DNA from: Pseudomonas putida
GTDB lineage: Bacteria; Pseudomonadota; Gammaproteobacteria; Pseudomonadales; Pseudomonadaceae
NCBI RefSeq assembly: GCF_001941965.1
Contig: NZ_MKZO01000022.1
Coordinates: 1 to 64,000, forward strand
Length of the DNA: 64,000 bases
Direction of reading: 5' to 3'
Positions 1 to 10,200 of the stretch are shown here, one piece after another (the first letter of the stretch is position 1; the number at the start of each line of letters is the position of its first letter). The notes beneath the pieces were generated by a model. The model saw only the letters and a list, made by a program, of their open reading frames with translations, was not told the DNA's origin and did not search any database. The position numbers and the translations under genes are program-made.

Positions 1-244
1 TTTCAGAATTTCTCTTTGAACTTCAACCACTTGACTCGCTGCGATCTCTCGTTAGCGGGAGGCGAATTCTACAGCGTTACAACCTGCTGTCAACCACCTT
101 TTTCAACCGCTTTCGGAGAAGACCGAAGCACTTCCTACACTCTCCAGAACATCTAACTCGTTGAATCTCAAGGAGTTTTCCGTTCCGACTGCGCCGGAAG
201 TGGGGCGAATTATAGAGAGATAAAATGGGGCGTCAAGCACTTAT
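1..244 (-). promoter_or_regulatory. Tandem rRNA-operon-type promoters firing leftward
   Basis: On the minus strand there are two near-consensus sigma-70 promoters. The first has TTGACG at 231-236 and TATAAT at 209-214; the second has TTGACA at 88-93 and TAGAAT at 66-71. Each has a 16-nt spacer, and both -10 boxes are followed by TCGCC, a GC-rich discriminator typical of stringently controlled rRNA promoters. The sequence after the second promoter resembles the leader of Pseudomonas rrn operons. The 16S gene itself would lie to the left, outside the window, so the assignment to an rrn operon is inference. No protein gene is seen in this stretch. Confidence 0.75.
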
Positions 245-868
245 TTAAACTTTTGTTACCGAAGCGCTTTTCCGCCCTGCAAAACGCGGTAACCGCTGGA
301 GTACGGCGGGCACCCGCAGCATCAACAGCGCTACGCCGATGACCGCATAGATACTCCACTCCTTCAGGTCCGCACGCACGATCCAGAGGAAATGCAGCAA
401 ACCCAAGCCGAGAATCACGTACACCAGCTTGTGCAGGCGCTTCCAGCGCGCGCCGAGCCGGCGCTGGCTGTAGCGGTTGGACGTTACAGCAAGGGCGAGC
501 AAACCAAGGAAGCCCAGGACCCCGACAATAATGTAGGGACGCTTGCGCAACTCCACCGTGAGTTGCCCCCAGTCGAGCCCGAGGATAAAGAAGAGGTATG
601 CACTCAGGTGCAAGGCTATATAAGCAAAGCACCACAACCCCAACTGGCGGCGGACCACGATCCAGCCGGCCCAGCCGGTCATGCGCTGCAACGGCGTCAT
701 GCCCAGGGTGATCAGCAGGAAGATCAGCCCGCCCAGCCCCAGGCGATCGACCAGCACCTTGCCCGGGTCCGGCCCAAGGGCAAAGATCCAGGCCTGGTAC
801 AGCCACAGCAACGGCCAGACCGCTGCCAGGATAAAGATGCACAGGCGAAACAGGGGATAACGCATCAA
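245..868 (-). CDS. msrQ: MsrQ, heme-binding membrane subunit of the MsrPQ methionine sulfoxide reductase
   Basis: This 207-residue protein is almost entirely hydrophobic, with about six membrane segments, as expected for the ferric-reductase-like MsrQ family. MsrQ takes electrons from the quinone pool or cytoplasmic flavin and passes them through heme to periplasmic MsrP, which repairs oxidised methionine in envelope proteins. Histidines lie in the membrane segments (for example ALHLSAY and KRLHKLVY) and are candidate heme ligands. The start overlaps the stop of msrP by 4 nt (ATGA), so the two are translationally coupled. Length matches the family. Confidence 0.93.
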   Translation of the reverse strand: MMRYPLFRLCIFILAAVWPLLWLYQAWIFALGPDPGKVLVDRLGLGGLIFLLITLGMTPLQRMTGWAGWIVVRRQLGLWCFAYIALHLSAYLFFILGLDWGQLTVELRKRPYIIVGVLGFLGLLALAVTSNRYSQRRLGARWKRLHKLVYVILGLGLLHFLWIVRADLKEWSIYAVIGVALLMLRVPAVLQRLPRFAGRKSASVTKV

Positions 869-1878
869 TAGTTCTTCCGCAGATCAAGACCGGTATACAA
901 CGAAGCCACCTCATCGGCATAGCCATTGAACATCTGCGTCTCGCGCACATTGGGGCTGAACAGCCCGCTGGGCAGACGCCGCTCTCGCGCCTGGGTCCAG
1001 CGCGGGTGATCCACGGTCGGATTGACGTTGGCATAGAAGCCATACTCGTCCGGAGCGATCTTCTCCCAGGTGGTTCGCGGCTGCTCGCTGACCAGGCTGA
1101 TGCGCACAATCGACTTCACGCTCTTGAAGCCATACTTCCACGGCACCACGAGACGCAGCGGCGCGCCGTTCTGGTTCGGCAACTCACGCCCGTACATGCC
1201 CACCGCAAGAATCGCCAGCGGATTCATCGCCTCGTCCAGGCGCAGCCCCTCTACATAAGGCCAGTCGATCAGGGCGAAACCCGAGCGCTGTCCGGGCATA
1301 TGCTTGGGATCCTGCAGCGTCTCGAAGCGGATGTACTTCGCCTTGGACGTAGGCTCGACCGCCTTGAGCAGCGCCGACAGCGGAAAGCCCAGCCAGGGAA
1401 TGACCATCGACCATGCCTCCACGCAGCGCAGGCGATAGATCCGCTCCTCCAGCTGGTACGGCTTCATGAAGTCTTCCAGGGCGTAACGCCCCGGCTTGCC
1501 CACTTCACCGTCGATGACCACGGTCCAGGGCGAGGTCGGCAGGCTGCCGGCGTTTTCCGCCGGATCGCCCTTGTCGGTACCGAACTCATAGAAGTTGTTG
1601 TAGTGGGTCGCGTCCTTGAACGGGGTGATCGCCTCGCCCTGCACGGTCACCGCCTGCCAGCGAACCCCGGGCAGTTTCTCGGTGAACCAGGCTGGCGGCG
1701 AACCCGGCTGCACATCGGCATAACGCGATGTATCGGCCGCCCGCGCCCACGATGGCAGCCCGGCAACGGCCAGACCGGCCATGGAGGCACCCAACAGGGA
1801 ACGACGGGAAAGGTAAAGCGACTCGGGCGTGACCTCCGACTCGGAACAGTCGGAGGCCCGGGGGAACTTGATCAGCAT
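865..1878 (-). CDS. msrP: MsrP, periplasmic molybdopterin methionine sulfoxide reductase, catalytic subunit
   Basis: This is a 337-residue Mo-molybdopterin enzyme of the sulfite oxidase fold that reduces free and protein-bound methionine sulfoxide in the periplasm. The N-terminus carries a twin-arginine signal (SRRSLLGAS, arginines near residues 25-26) followed by a hydrophobic stretch and an ARA cleavage site. The Mo-ligand cysteine is in LRCVEAWSM, near residue 152. It is the first gene of the msrP-msrQ pair and is followed by msrQ with a 4-nt overlap. It lies 66 nt downstream of pssA on the same strand. Confidence 0.95.
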   Translation of the reverse strand: MLIKFPRASDCSESEVTPESLYLSRRSLLGASMAGLAVAGLPSWARAADTSRYADVQPGSPPAWFTEKLPGVRWQAVTVQGEAITPFKDATHYNNFYEFGTDKGDPAENAGSLPTSPWTVVIDGEVGKPGRYALEDFMKPYQLEERIYRLRCVEAWSMVIPWLGFPLSALLKAVEPTSKAKYIRFETLQDPKHMPGQRSGFALIDWPYVEGLRLDEAMNPLAILAVGMYGRELPNQNGAPLRLVVPWKYGFKSVKSIVRISLVSEQPRTTWEKIAPDEYGFYANVNPTVDHPRWTQARERRLPSGLFSPNVRETQMFNGYADEVASLYTGLDLRKNY

Positions 1879-1944
1879 GATGACTCCGCAGAACCGCTGG
1901 ACAGATGCAGCAGTAGACTACGGAGTCCTGAAAATATTGCAGCC

Positions 1945-2802
1945 CTACTCGACGTTTTTGCGCCGGCGCATACGCAACAGATATTGCGCAGGACCAGAGG
2001 CCGCATAGGCAAGGAACACCAGCAGCAGGATGCGCGGCGGGTCGCTGAAGACCACAGCGAACACCAGGACCACGGCGAGGATCGCCACGAACGGCACGCG
2101 GCCCTTCAGGTCCAGCTCCTTGAAGCTGTTGTACTTGATGTTGCTGACCATCAACATGCCCGCACCGGCCACCAGCAACGCCACCAGGAACGACAGCTTC
2201 GAGCCCTGGATACCGAAGTCGCTGAAGGCCCACACGGTACCGGCCACCACGCCCGCCGCAGCCGGACTGGCCAGGCCGATGAAGTAGCGCTTGTCGGCCT
2301 TGCCGACCTGGGTATTGAAGCGTGCCAGGCGCAGCGCCGCACCGGCGACATAGATGAAGGCGACCATCCAGCCGACCTTGCCCATGTCACCCAGCGCCCA
2401 GCCGAAGGCCAGCAAGGCCGGAGCCACGCCGAAGGCGACCATGTCGGACAGCGAGTCGTACTCGGCACCGAAGGCACTCTGGGTATTGGTCATGCGCGCA
2501 ACGCGACCATCCAGCCCATCGAGGACCATGGCCACGAAAATGGCGATCGCGGCAAAGGCGAAATACTTGCTCGCCTCCTTCGGATCACCGGCACTCAAGG
2601 CGCTTTGGGCGCTCATCGAGTTGATGATGGAGTAGAAACCGGCGAACAGGTTCGCGGTGGTGAACAGGTTAGGCAGCAGATAGATGCCGCGGTGACGGAC
2701 TTTGCGTCCTTCGGCGTCATGTCCTTCTTCGACATGCTCATCGATCGGTAGCAGGCTTTCGGCGTCAGAGGCCTTGTTCGGCTCTTCGGGACGTTCGCTC
2801 AT
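1945..2802 (-). CDS. pssA: CDP-diacylglycerol--serine O-phosphatidyltransferase
   Basis: PssA makes phosphatidylserine from CDP-diacylglycerol and L-serine, the first committed step to phosphatidylethanolamine. The 285-residue protein has a hydrophilic acidic N-terminal tail of about 38 residues followed by multiple membrane segments. The CDP-alcohol phosphotransferase signature is complete: DGRVAR at about 98-103, G112, D116 and D120 (pattern D-G-x2-A-R-x8-G-x3-D-x3-D). It is the multi-spanning type of PssA rather than the phospholipase-D-like enzyme of E. coli. It sits between ilvC and msrP, all on the minus strand. Confidence 0.95.
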   Translation of the reverse strand: MSERPEEPNKASDAESLLPIDEHVEEGHDAEGRKVRHRGIYLLPNLFTTANLFAGFYSIINSMSAQSALSAGDPKEASKYFAFAAIAIFVAMVLDGLDGRVARMTNTQSAFGAEYDSLSDMVAFGVAPALLAFGWALGDMGKVGWMVAFIYVAGAALRLARFNTQVGKADKRYFIGLASPAAAGVVAGTVWAFSDFGIQGSKLSFLVALLVAGAGMLMVSNIKYNSFKELDLKGRVPFVAILAVVLVFAVVFSDPPRILLLVFLAYAASGPAQYLLRMRRRKNVE

Positions 2803-2906
2803 TGAGATTACCTTGCAACGGTTTGGAAAGTTTTGACAAAGGTTTGCGGCGAGGGTTCGCCGACAAACGGATGGAAAGCTTATACCAGAACCTGACCCCG
2901 GAAATG

Positions 2907-2932
2907 AAAAAACGCGGCCGAAGCCGCGCTTT
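2907..2932 (-). terminator. Intrinsic terminator of the ilv genes
   Basis: Read on the minus strand, a 6-bp GC stem (CGCGGC/GCCGCG, 2913-2918 and 2923-2928) with a 4-nt loop is followed by a run of six T. It lies 17 nt after the ilvC stop codon and separates ilvC from pssA. Confidence 0.85.
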
Positions 2933-2949
2933 CATTGCATCAAGAACAA

Positions 2950-3978
<1,029 letters not shown>

Positions 3979-4020
3979 TTATCTCGGCCTTGTTCAGGCC
4001 ATTCGCTAATTTTGTAGAAG

Positions 4021-4512
4021 TTAGATGCTCAGCACTTTGTCGCCACGGGCAATCCCGGTGACACCGCTACGCACGGTTTCCAGGATGGACGCAGTGCCGA
4101 TAGCCTGAATGAAGCTGTCGAGCTTGTCGCTGGTGCCGCTCAGCTGCACGGTGTACACGCTGGCGCTGACGTCGACGATCTGCCCACGGAAGATATCGGT
4201 GGTGCGCTTGATCTCGGCACGCTGGGCGCCAGTGGCCTTGACCTTGACCAGCATCAGTTCGCGCTCGATGTGAGCACTTTCCGACAGGTCGACCAGCTTG
4301 ACCACCTCAACCAGTTTGTTCAGGTTCTTGGTGATCTGCTCGATCACCTCATCGTGACCGACCGTGGTCAGCGTCAGACGCGACAGGGTCGGGTCTTCGG
4401 TCGGCGCTACGGTCAGGCTTTCGATGTTGTAGTTGCGTTGCGAGAACAAGCCGACGACGCGGGACAGGGCACCGGGTTCGTTTTCCAACAGCAGGGAAAT
4501 AATGTGCCGCAT
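4021..4512 (-). CDS. ilvH: Acetolactate synthase small (regulatory) subunit
   Basis: This is the regulatory subunit of the acetohydroxyacid synthase, conferring valine feedback sensitivity on IlvI. The 163-residue protein begins with an ACT domain (HIISLLLENEPGALSRVVGLF) and has the usual C-terminal regulatory domain. The length is that of the IlvH/IlvN-long type. Its start is 1 nt after the stop of ilvI, so the subunits are co-translated. Confidence 0.96.
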   Translation of the reverse strand: MRHIISLLLENEPGALSRVVGLFSQRNYNIESLTVAPTEDPTLSRLTLTTVGHDEVIEQITKNLNKLVEVVKLVDLSESAHIERELMLVKVKATGAQRAEIKRTTDIFRGQIVDVSASVYTVQLSGTSDKLDSFIQAIGTASILETVRSGVTGIARGDKVLSI

Positions 4513-4513
4513 A

Positions 4514-6238
4514 TCAGGTCCGCTCCGTCTTGCTCAGCCACATGTCGCGCATCGAACCATCCTTGATCTGCATCGGATAGACGTGCTCGCTGTTGTCGAC
4601 CTGGATGTCGATGAACACCAGGCGATCCTTGAGGGCGAAGGCTTCTTCGAGCTTGGGCTTGAGGTCCTTCAGGCTGGTGATGCGGATGCCCACATGACCA
4701 TAGGCCTCGGCCAGCTTGACGAAATCAGGCAGCGACTCCATGTAGGAATGCGAGTGACGGCTGTTGTAGGCCATGTCCTGCCACTGGCGAACCATGCCCA
4801 GTACACCGTTGTTCAGGTTGACGATCTTCACCGGCAGGTCGTACTGCAGGCAGGTCGACAGCTCCTGGATGTTCATCTGGATGCTGCCCTCGCCGGTAAC
4901 GCAGGCTACATCAGCCTCCGGGAAGTTCAGCTTGACGCCCATGGCCGCCGGGAAACCGAAGCCCATGGTGCCCAGGCCACCGGAGTTGATCCAGCGGTTC
5001 GGCTTGTTGAAGCGGTAGTACTGCGCCGCGAACATCTGGTGCTGGCCAACGTCGGAGGTGACGAAAGCGTCGCCCTTGGTGACTTCGCACAGGGTCTCGA
5101 TCACGGTCTGTGGCTTGATGACACTGCCGTCGCCCTTGTCGTAAGGGAACAGGCCGCGGTCGCCACGCCATTCTTCGATCTGCTTCCACCAGGCATCCAT
5201 CGCCGCCTTCTCAGGCTTTTCACCGATCTCGCGAACCGCAGCGAGCATTTCGGTGAGAACGCTTTCGACCGGACCGACGATCGGGACGTCGGCCTTGATC
5301 ATCTTGGAGATGGACGCCGGGTCGATGTCGATGTGGATGATCTTGGCGCTCGGGCAGAACTTGGCCGGGCCGTTGACCACGCGGTCGTCGAAACGCGCGC
5401 CGACAGCGAGGATCACGTCGGCATGGTGCATCGCCAGGTTGGCGGTGTAGCTGCCGTGCATGCCCAGCATGCCGATGAACTGGCGGTCGGTACCCGGATA
5501 GCCACCGAGGCCCATCAGGGTGTTGGTGACCGGGACGTTCAGCAGTTGTGCGAGTTCGGTCAGCGGCTCGGCGCCACCACCGAGGATCACGCCACCACCG
5601 GCGTAGATGATCGGGCGCTTGGCCGCGAGGATCATCTCGGCAGCCTTGCGGATCTGGCCGGAGTGACCACGGACGGCCGGGCTGTAGGAGCGCAGCTTGA
5701 CCTTCTTCGGATAGACGTACTCGAACTTTTCAGCCGGGTTGGTCATGTCCTTCGGAATGTCCACGACCACAGGGCCCGGACGACCGGACTGGGCGAGGTA
5801 GAAGGCTTTTTTCAGGACTTCGGGGATTTCCGAGGCGTGCTTGATCATGAAGCTGTGCTTCACGATCGGCCGGGAAATGCCGATCATGTCGGTTTCCTGG
5901 AAGGCATCGGTGCCGACCATGGTGCTTGGCACCTGACCGGACAGGATGACCATCGGGATGGAGTCCATGTACGCGGTGGCAATGCCGGTGATGGCATTGG
6001 TCGCGCCCGGACCGGAGGTCACCAGTACCACGCCGGCCTTGCCGGTGGCACGGGCATAACCGTCCGCCATATGGGTAGCGGCCTGCTCGTGGCGAACCAG
6101 GATGTGGTGCACTTCCGGTTCTTTGAACAGGGCATCGTAAACATGAAGGAGAGCACCGCCAGGGTACCCATAGATGTGCTTAACGCCTTCGTCACGCAAG
6201 AAGCGGACGACCATTTCAGCGCCGGATAAAAGCTCCAC
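4514..6238 (-). CDS. ilvI: Acetolactate synthase large (catalytic) subunit
   Basis: The 574-residue thiamine-diphosphate enzyme condenses pyruvate with pyruvate or 2-oxobutyrate at the head of branched-chain amino acid synthesis. It has the N-terminal TPP glutamate in [15 protein letters not shown] and the usual three-domain length. The TPP/Mg motif reads GEGS ([12 protein letters not shown]) instead of the common GDGS. I chose the GTG at 6238 over the in-frame GTG at 6247. On the minus strand GAGGTGA lies 5 nt before the 6238 codon, an almost perfect anti-SD match, whereas the upstream GTG is inside that SD. The resulting length also matches the family. Confidence 0.95.
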   Translation of the reverse strand: MELLSGAEMVVRFLRDEGVKHIYGYPGGALLHVYDALFKEPEVHHILVRHEQAATHMADGYARATGKAGVVLVTSGPGATNAITGIATAYMDSIPMVILSGQVPSTMVGTDAFQETDMIGISRPIVKHSFMIKHASEIPEVLKKAFYLAQSGRPGPVVVDIPKDMTNPAEKFEYVYPKKVKLRSYSPAVRGHSGQIRKAAEMILAAKRPIIYAGGGVILGGGAEPLTELAQLLNVPVTNTLMGLGGYPGTDRQFIGMLGMHGSYTANLAMHHADVILAVGARFDDRVVNGPAKFCPSAKIIHIDIDPASISKMIKADVPIVGPVESVLTEMLAAVREIGEKPEKAAMDAWWKQIEEWRGDRGLFPYDKGDGSVIKPQTVIETLCEVTKGDAFVTSDVGQHQMFAAQYYRFNKPNRWINSGGLGTMGFGFPAAMGVKLNFPEADVACVTGEGSIQMNIQELSTCLQYDLPVKIVNLNNGVLGMVRQWQDMAYNSRHSHSYMESLPDFVKLAEAYGHVGIRITSLKDLKPKLEEAFALKDRLVFIDIQVDNSEHVYPMQIKDGSMRDMWLSKTERT

Positions 6239-6662
6239 GTTGTTCACCTCTAAAACGCCAGAATACCGTTCGCTCCGGAACGGGTCTTAATAGGTTTACT
6301 GCCAAGCAGAGCATGAGCGACGAAAATGCCACTACGTCAGCACTGACTGAGCAAGTATTGGGAGCGCCCCAAAGTGTTGCGGGGTTTTCCCACCCAGCGC
6401 GAGGTAACGCGTTGCGGGGTGTAACAGGTCGGCGCGGGTGTGCGCCTCATGATCTGCTTAGCGGGTCTGCTTCTGGCAGTCCCCCTACAGCGGACTTCGG
6501 ATTGTTGTGATTCGAACTGCGCAAGTCAAGTGACTTCACCGTTTAAATTCCGCCGCAGGGCCTTTGCCAGCCGGGCGGAAACGTTTGCCCTGCCCTTGCC
6601 GAGGCCCGGCCACAACGAAACGGGGCCGCAAAAGCGGCCCCGGTCGATAAACGGCAAGCAAA
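6239..6662. other. Intergenic region upstream of ilvI
   Basis: About 420 nt without a supported gene. It should hold the ilvI promoter and leader. I looked for a short leader peptide rich in Ile, Val or Leu codons on the minus strand and found none. The only clear structure is the hairpin at 6621-6642 behind the yqcC-like gene. Confidence 0.5.
6613..6642 (-). terminator. Terminator hairpin after the YqcC-family gene
   Basis: An 8-bp perfect stem GGGGCCGC/GCGGCCCC (6622-6629 and 6634-6641) with an AAAA loop is followed on the minus strand by GTTTCGTT. It lies 21 nt beyond the stop codon of the gene ending at 6663. Confidence 0.7.
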
Positions 6663-6992
6663 TCAGGCAGATGGACTAATCAATTGGTCGAACTCGGCCA
6701 GCAGCCGGCGTAACTCGCGACTTTCCTCCGGACGATCCACATACACCGTCTCGGCCATGACCAGGATGCCCGAGGCATTGGGCAATGCCAGGCCGTGCTC
6801 GAGGATCTGCTTCATGCGCGGCAGGAAGATCCATTGCAGCCATTGATCGAAGCCCATTGTGTCGACGGCGAAAGGCACGGTGCTGGCCAGCGCCTCGGCA
6901 CTCGGCGCCTCGTCGCTCCACCAGCCCTGGACATGCAGTTCGCGCTCGATCAGCAGCAGGTGATCGGCGATATCGAGAATACGCTGGTCCAT
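6663..6992 (-). CDS. YqcC family protein
   Basis: A 109-residue soluble protein resembling the YqcC family, small proteins of unknown function found in many gammaproteobacteria. The family-like core includes MGFDQWLQWIFLPRMKQIL in the middle of the protein. I chose the ATG at 6992 because it gives the family length and overlaps the stop codon of the lipoprotein gene (6992-7735). An upstream start at 7079 would add 29 residues of low-complexity sequence. It is the last gene of the apparent mrcB-lpoP-yqcC run. Confidence 0.75.
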   Translation of the reverse strand: MDQRILDIADHLLLIERELHVQGWWSDEAPSAEALASTVPFAVDTMGFDQWLQWIFLPRMKQILEHGLALPNASGILVMAETVYVDRPEESRELRRLLAEFDQLISPSA

Positions 6993-7735
6993 CACAGGGT
7001 CGCCTGGGCTTTCTGCCGGGCCTGAGCGGCACCCGCAGCGTCGCCCTGCTTGTCGCGGGCCTGGGCGATGATGTTCCACAGCCCGGCCTGCAGGTCAGGT
7101 CGGCCGTTCGCATAGGTCAGCGCACGACGCGCCAGTTGCTCGGATTGCGCGGCGTCACCCTGGGCCAGGCGCACCTGGGCCAGGCGGTAAAGCACTTGCG
7201 GCTCACGCGGGGCGATGCGCTGGGCACGCTCCAGGCTCGACGAAGCACCGTTGTAGTCGCCACTGCCCTGCTGTTGCTGGGCGGTGGTCAACAGCGCGAG
7301 TACCGGACCGTCCAGTTGCTCGTCAGCCGACAGGCCGCCCGAACTGGTGTTGGCCCGCGGAATGCCGGTCGGCGCCGACGGCATCGTGTAGGTGCTGCTG
7401 CTCCCTTGCGGGGTGTACGGCTGCGACGTCGACGGCCCCGGGACGATTGGCCCGGTGCTGATTCCGGACGGTGCGGTAGACGCCGGGAAGGTCTGGATCG
7501 GTGCGGCTCCGCTGCCTTGCGGGATCATCACGGTCACGCCGCTGTCCTGCGGTACGGATTGCGCCTGGCTGGTGCCATTGCGCACTGCCGCGGTATTGCC
7601 ACGATTGGCCTGCACACGCTCGCTGTTGGAGACTCGGGTACCCGAGTCCACCACCGGGATCGAACCACGCTGCACGGTGGCGCAGCCGTTGAGCAATGCC
7701 AGCGCCGTCAGGGCTGGAAACCACCATTTTTTCAC
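6992..7735 (-). CDS. lpoP: LpoP-type outer-membrane lipoprotein, activator of PBP1b, with TPR region
   Basis: A 247-residue lipoprotein encoded 25 nt downstream of mrcB. It has a short hydrophobic signal ending in LLNGC with the acyl-accepting cysteine at residue 18, then a long Ser/Thr/Pro/Gly-rich linker (about 20-140) and a C-terminal tetratricopeptide-like region (about 145-240, e.g. YRLAQVRLAQGDAAQSEQLARRAL). In P. aeruginosa the TPR lipoprotein LpoP activates PBP1b and is encoded next to its gene; position and architecture match. The start is GTG at 7735, preceded by AAGAGGA. The assignment to LpoP is from architecture and neighbourhood, not from a database match. Confidence 0.8.
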   Translation of the reverse strand: MKKWWFPALTALALLNGCATVQRGSIPVVDSGTRVSNSERVQANRGNTAAVRNGTSQAQSVPQDSGVTVMIPQGSGAAPIQTFPASTAPSGISTGPIVPGPSTSQPYTPQGSSSTYTMPSAPTGIPRANTSSGGLSADEQLDGPVLALLTTAQQQQGSGDYNGASSSLERAQRIAPREPQVLYRLAQVRLAQGDAAQSEQLARRALTYANGRPDLQAGLWNIIAQARDKQGDAAGAAQARQKAQATL

Positions 7736-7760
7736 GTCAGGTCCTCTTGGCTATCGCCGA

Positions 7761-10082
7761 TCAATTCATCCAGCCCTTGACCCAGTCCATGACTGAATCG
7801 GCCGGGGTCTGTTCGCCGCCGCAGGCCGTGCCCGCGACCGGCTCGCTTCCGCGAATATAAGGCATCTGCACCGCACCCGGGCAGCTCGCATCGGAGCCTT
7901 GGCCAGTGTGCGGATCGACCCAGGCCTGCACCACGTTGTCCGGTTGCGGCATGTCCAGCGGCAGCGGGTCGGCCTTGCGCATGAAGCTGGTCCAGACCTG
8001 CAGGGCACCGGTGGCACCGGTAAAGGGCGTCTTGCCGTTGTCGTCACGACCGAGCCAGACCACCGCCAGCAGGTCCTGGCTGAAGCCGGCGAACCAGCTG
8101 TCGCGGGAATCGTTACTGGTACCGGTCTTGCCCGCCAGGTTCAGCGAACTTGGCAGCACGCTGTACACCGAACGGCCGGTACCTTCACGCATCACCCGCT
8201 GCATGGCGTTCTGTACCAGGTAGATGGAGCCCGGATCGAAACGCTGCTGGATCTGGAACGGGTAACGCTTGAGCGGCTCGCCCTCGGCGGTCAGCACGCT
8301 GCGGATACCGCGCATCGGCGTATTGAAACCACCGTTGGCCAGGGTCTGGTACATGGTCGCGACCTGCATCGGCGACATGCCGCCGGCGCCCAGGAGCATC
8401 GCCGGGAATGCCGGCCAGTCGACCTCGACACCGAGACGGCCAATGGTTTTGAGCACATTCGGCACACCCAGTTCCAGGCCCAGCTTGGCCGTCGACAGGT
8501 TGTAGGAGTTGGCCAGGCCCTGGTACAGGTAGATGGTGCCGTGGGCCCGGCGGTCGTAGTTCTGCGGTTTCCACACCTGGCCATCGGCGCCCTTGACCGA
8601 GAATGGCTCGTCCTGGACCCAACTGGTGAGGGTGTACTGGCTCGGTTTCTCCAGCGCGGTCAGGTACACCGCCGGCTTGACCAGCGAGCCGATCGGCCGC
8701 ACCGCGTCGATGGCCCGGTTGAAGCCGGCGAAACCGGCCTGGCGACTGCCGATCAGGGCCTGGACCTCACCGGTTTCCGGGTTGGTCACGACCATTGCTG
8801 CTTCGACTTCATCCGAGCCCTTGCGCCCGGCAAGGCGCTTGAAGGTGTCGGCCATGGACGACTCTGCCTTCATCTGCAGGATCGGATCGAAGCTGGTGAA
8901 GATGCGCAGACCTTCTTCGGTCAGGTCTTCGTCGCGGTAATCCTGGCGCAGCTGACGCTTGACCAGGTCGAGGAAGCCGGGGAACGAGCTGTCGGCCAGG
9001 CTGCCGCGCTTGGTCACGCCCAGCGGCATTTTCTTCGCCGCTTCCACCGCTTCCGGGGTCGCCACGCCCTGCTCGGCTAGCAGGTCGAGCACCAGGTTGC
9101 GGCGCTGGATGGCACGCTCCGGATAACGCCGCGGGTTGTAGTAGGACGGTCCCTTGACCATGCCCACCAGCAAGGCCACCTGGTGCAGCTTCAGCTCCGA
9201 CAGCGGCTGGCTGAAGAAGAACTGGCTGGCGAGGCCGAAGCCGTGCACCGCGCGCTGGCCGTCCTGACCGATGAACACTTCGTTCAGGTAGGCCTCGAGG
9301 ATTTCCTTCTTGTCGTAATGCATCTCCAGCAGCACCGCCATCATGGCTTCGGTGAGCTTGCGGCTGAGGCTGCGCTCGTTGGTCAGGAAGAAGTTCTTCA
9401 CCAACTGCTGGGTCAGGGTACTGCCGCCCTGGCGCATGGCGCCGGACGAGGTGTTGACCCAGACGGCACGGGCGATGGACTTGGGCGACACACCAAAGTG
9501 GTGATAGAAGTCGCGGTCTTCCACGGCCACCAGGGTTTCCAGCAGGTATGGCGGCACCTGGTCGAGCTTGATCAGGATGCGGTCTTCGAGGTTCTTCGGA
9601 TACAGGCCGCCGATCAGCAGCGGCTCCAGGCGCACCACCGCCAGCTTGGCGTTGTTGGCGGCGCTGAGGCCGGCCACGTAATCGCCGGAGAAGCGCACAC
9701 TGACCTTCTGCGCCGGCTCCATGCCTTCATAGAACTGGAAGCCGCGGGTGTTCAGGTCCACGGTATTGCCGCTCACCGCCGCCGCGCCCGGACCATTGGC
9801 CACGCTTTCGCGGCGATAGCCGAGGGCATCGAGCTCGACGAGGAAGTCTTCCTTGCTCAGCTTCTGGCCGACGAACAGCTCCAGCGGCCGGGCATACACC
9901 TTGGCCGGGATGGTCCAGCGCTTGCCGGAGAATTTCTCCTGGACGACCGCATCGAGGTAGACGGCGAAACCGGCCAGCACTACAAGGCCGACCAGGCTGA
10001 GCTTGATGACCCAGCCGAGCCAGGCGCGAGAGCGGCCGGACGCTTGTTTTTTGGGGGTACGGGAAGATCGGGTACGTGTCAT
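7761..10082 (-). CDS. mrcB: Penicillin-binding protein 1B, bifunctional peptidoglycan synthase
   Basis: A 773-residue class A PBP that polymerises and cross-links peptidoglycan. A basic cytoplasmic tail of about 22 residues is followed by one membrane anchor (about 23-45), a UB2H-like domain, the glycosyltransferase domain (catalytic Glu in VEDRDFYHHFG near 188) and the transpeptidase domain. The latter has SxxK (IGSLVKP), SxN (SYN) and KTG (AGKTGTSNDSRDSW). It is first in the mrcB-lpoP-yqcC run, and its partner lipoprotein is the next gene. A 118-nt gap separates it from the divergent gene at 10201. Confidence 0.96.
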   Translation of the reverse strand: MTRTRSSRTPKKQASGRSRAWLGWVIKLSLVGLVVLAGFAVYLDAVVQEKFSGKRWTIPAKVYARPLELFVGQKLSKEDFLVELDALGYRRESVANGPGAAAVSGNTVDLNTRGFQFYEGMEPAQKVSVRFSGDYVAGLSAANNAKLAVVRLEPLLIGGLYPKNLEDRILIKLDQVPPYLLETLVAVEDRDFYHHFGVSPKSIARAVWVNTSSGAMRQGGSTLTQQLVKNFFLTNERSLSRKLTEAMMAVLLEMHYDKKEILEAYLNEVFIGQDGQRAVHGFGLASQFFFSQPLSELKLHQVALLVGMVKGPSYYNPRRYPERAIQRRNLVLDLLAEQGVATPEAVEAAKKMPLGVTKRGSLADSSFPGFLDLVKRQLRQDYRDEDLTEEGLRIFTSFDPILQMKAESSMADTFKRLAGRKGSDEVEAAMVVTNPETGEVQALIGSRQAGFAGFNRAIDAVRPIGSLVKPAVYLTALEKPSQYTLTSWVQDEPFSVKGADGQVWKPQNYDRRAHGTIYLYQGLANSYNLSTAKLGLELGVPNVLKTIGRLGVEVDWPAFPAMLLGAGGMSPMQVATMYQTLANGGFNTPMRGIRSVLTAEGEPLKRYPFQIQQRFDPGSIYLVQNAMQRVMREGTGRSVYSVLPSSLNLAGKTGTSNDSRDSWFAGFSQDLLAVVWLGRDDNGKTPFTGATGALQVWTSFMRKADPLPLDMPQPDNVVQAWVDPHTGQGSDASCPGAVQMPYIRGSEPVAGTACGGEQTPADSVMDWVKGWMN

Positions 10083-10200
10083 GGGCGCGGATTATACGCA
10101 CTTTATCGTTCATCGACAGACGCCCCCCGGCGGTTTCCAGACGGCATGCTTGCCGCCATAATGGCCGATTAGAATCCCATTTGCCCCGGAAGGACCGCCC

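Noticed and set aside
6313..6510. A 65-codon plus-strand frame upstream of ilvI
   Set aside because: There is no SD, no recognisable content and it lies opposite the ilvI leader.
6239..6662. Leader-peptide attenuator for ilvI
   Set aside because: No short frame with clustered Ile, Val or Leu codons followed by alternative hairpins was found.
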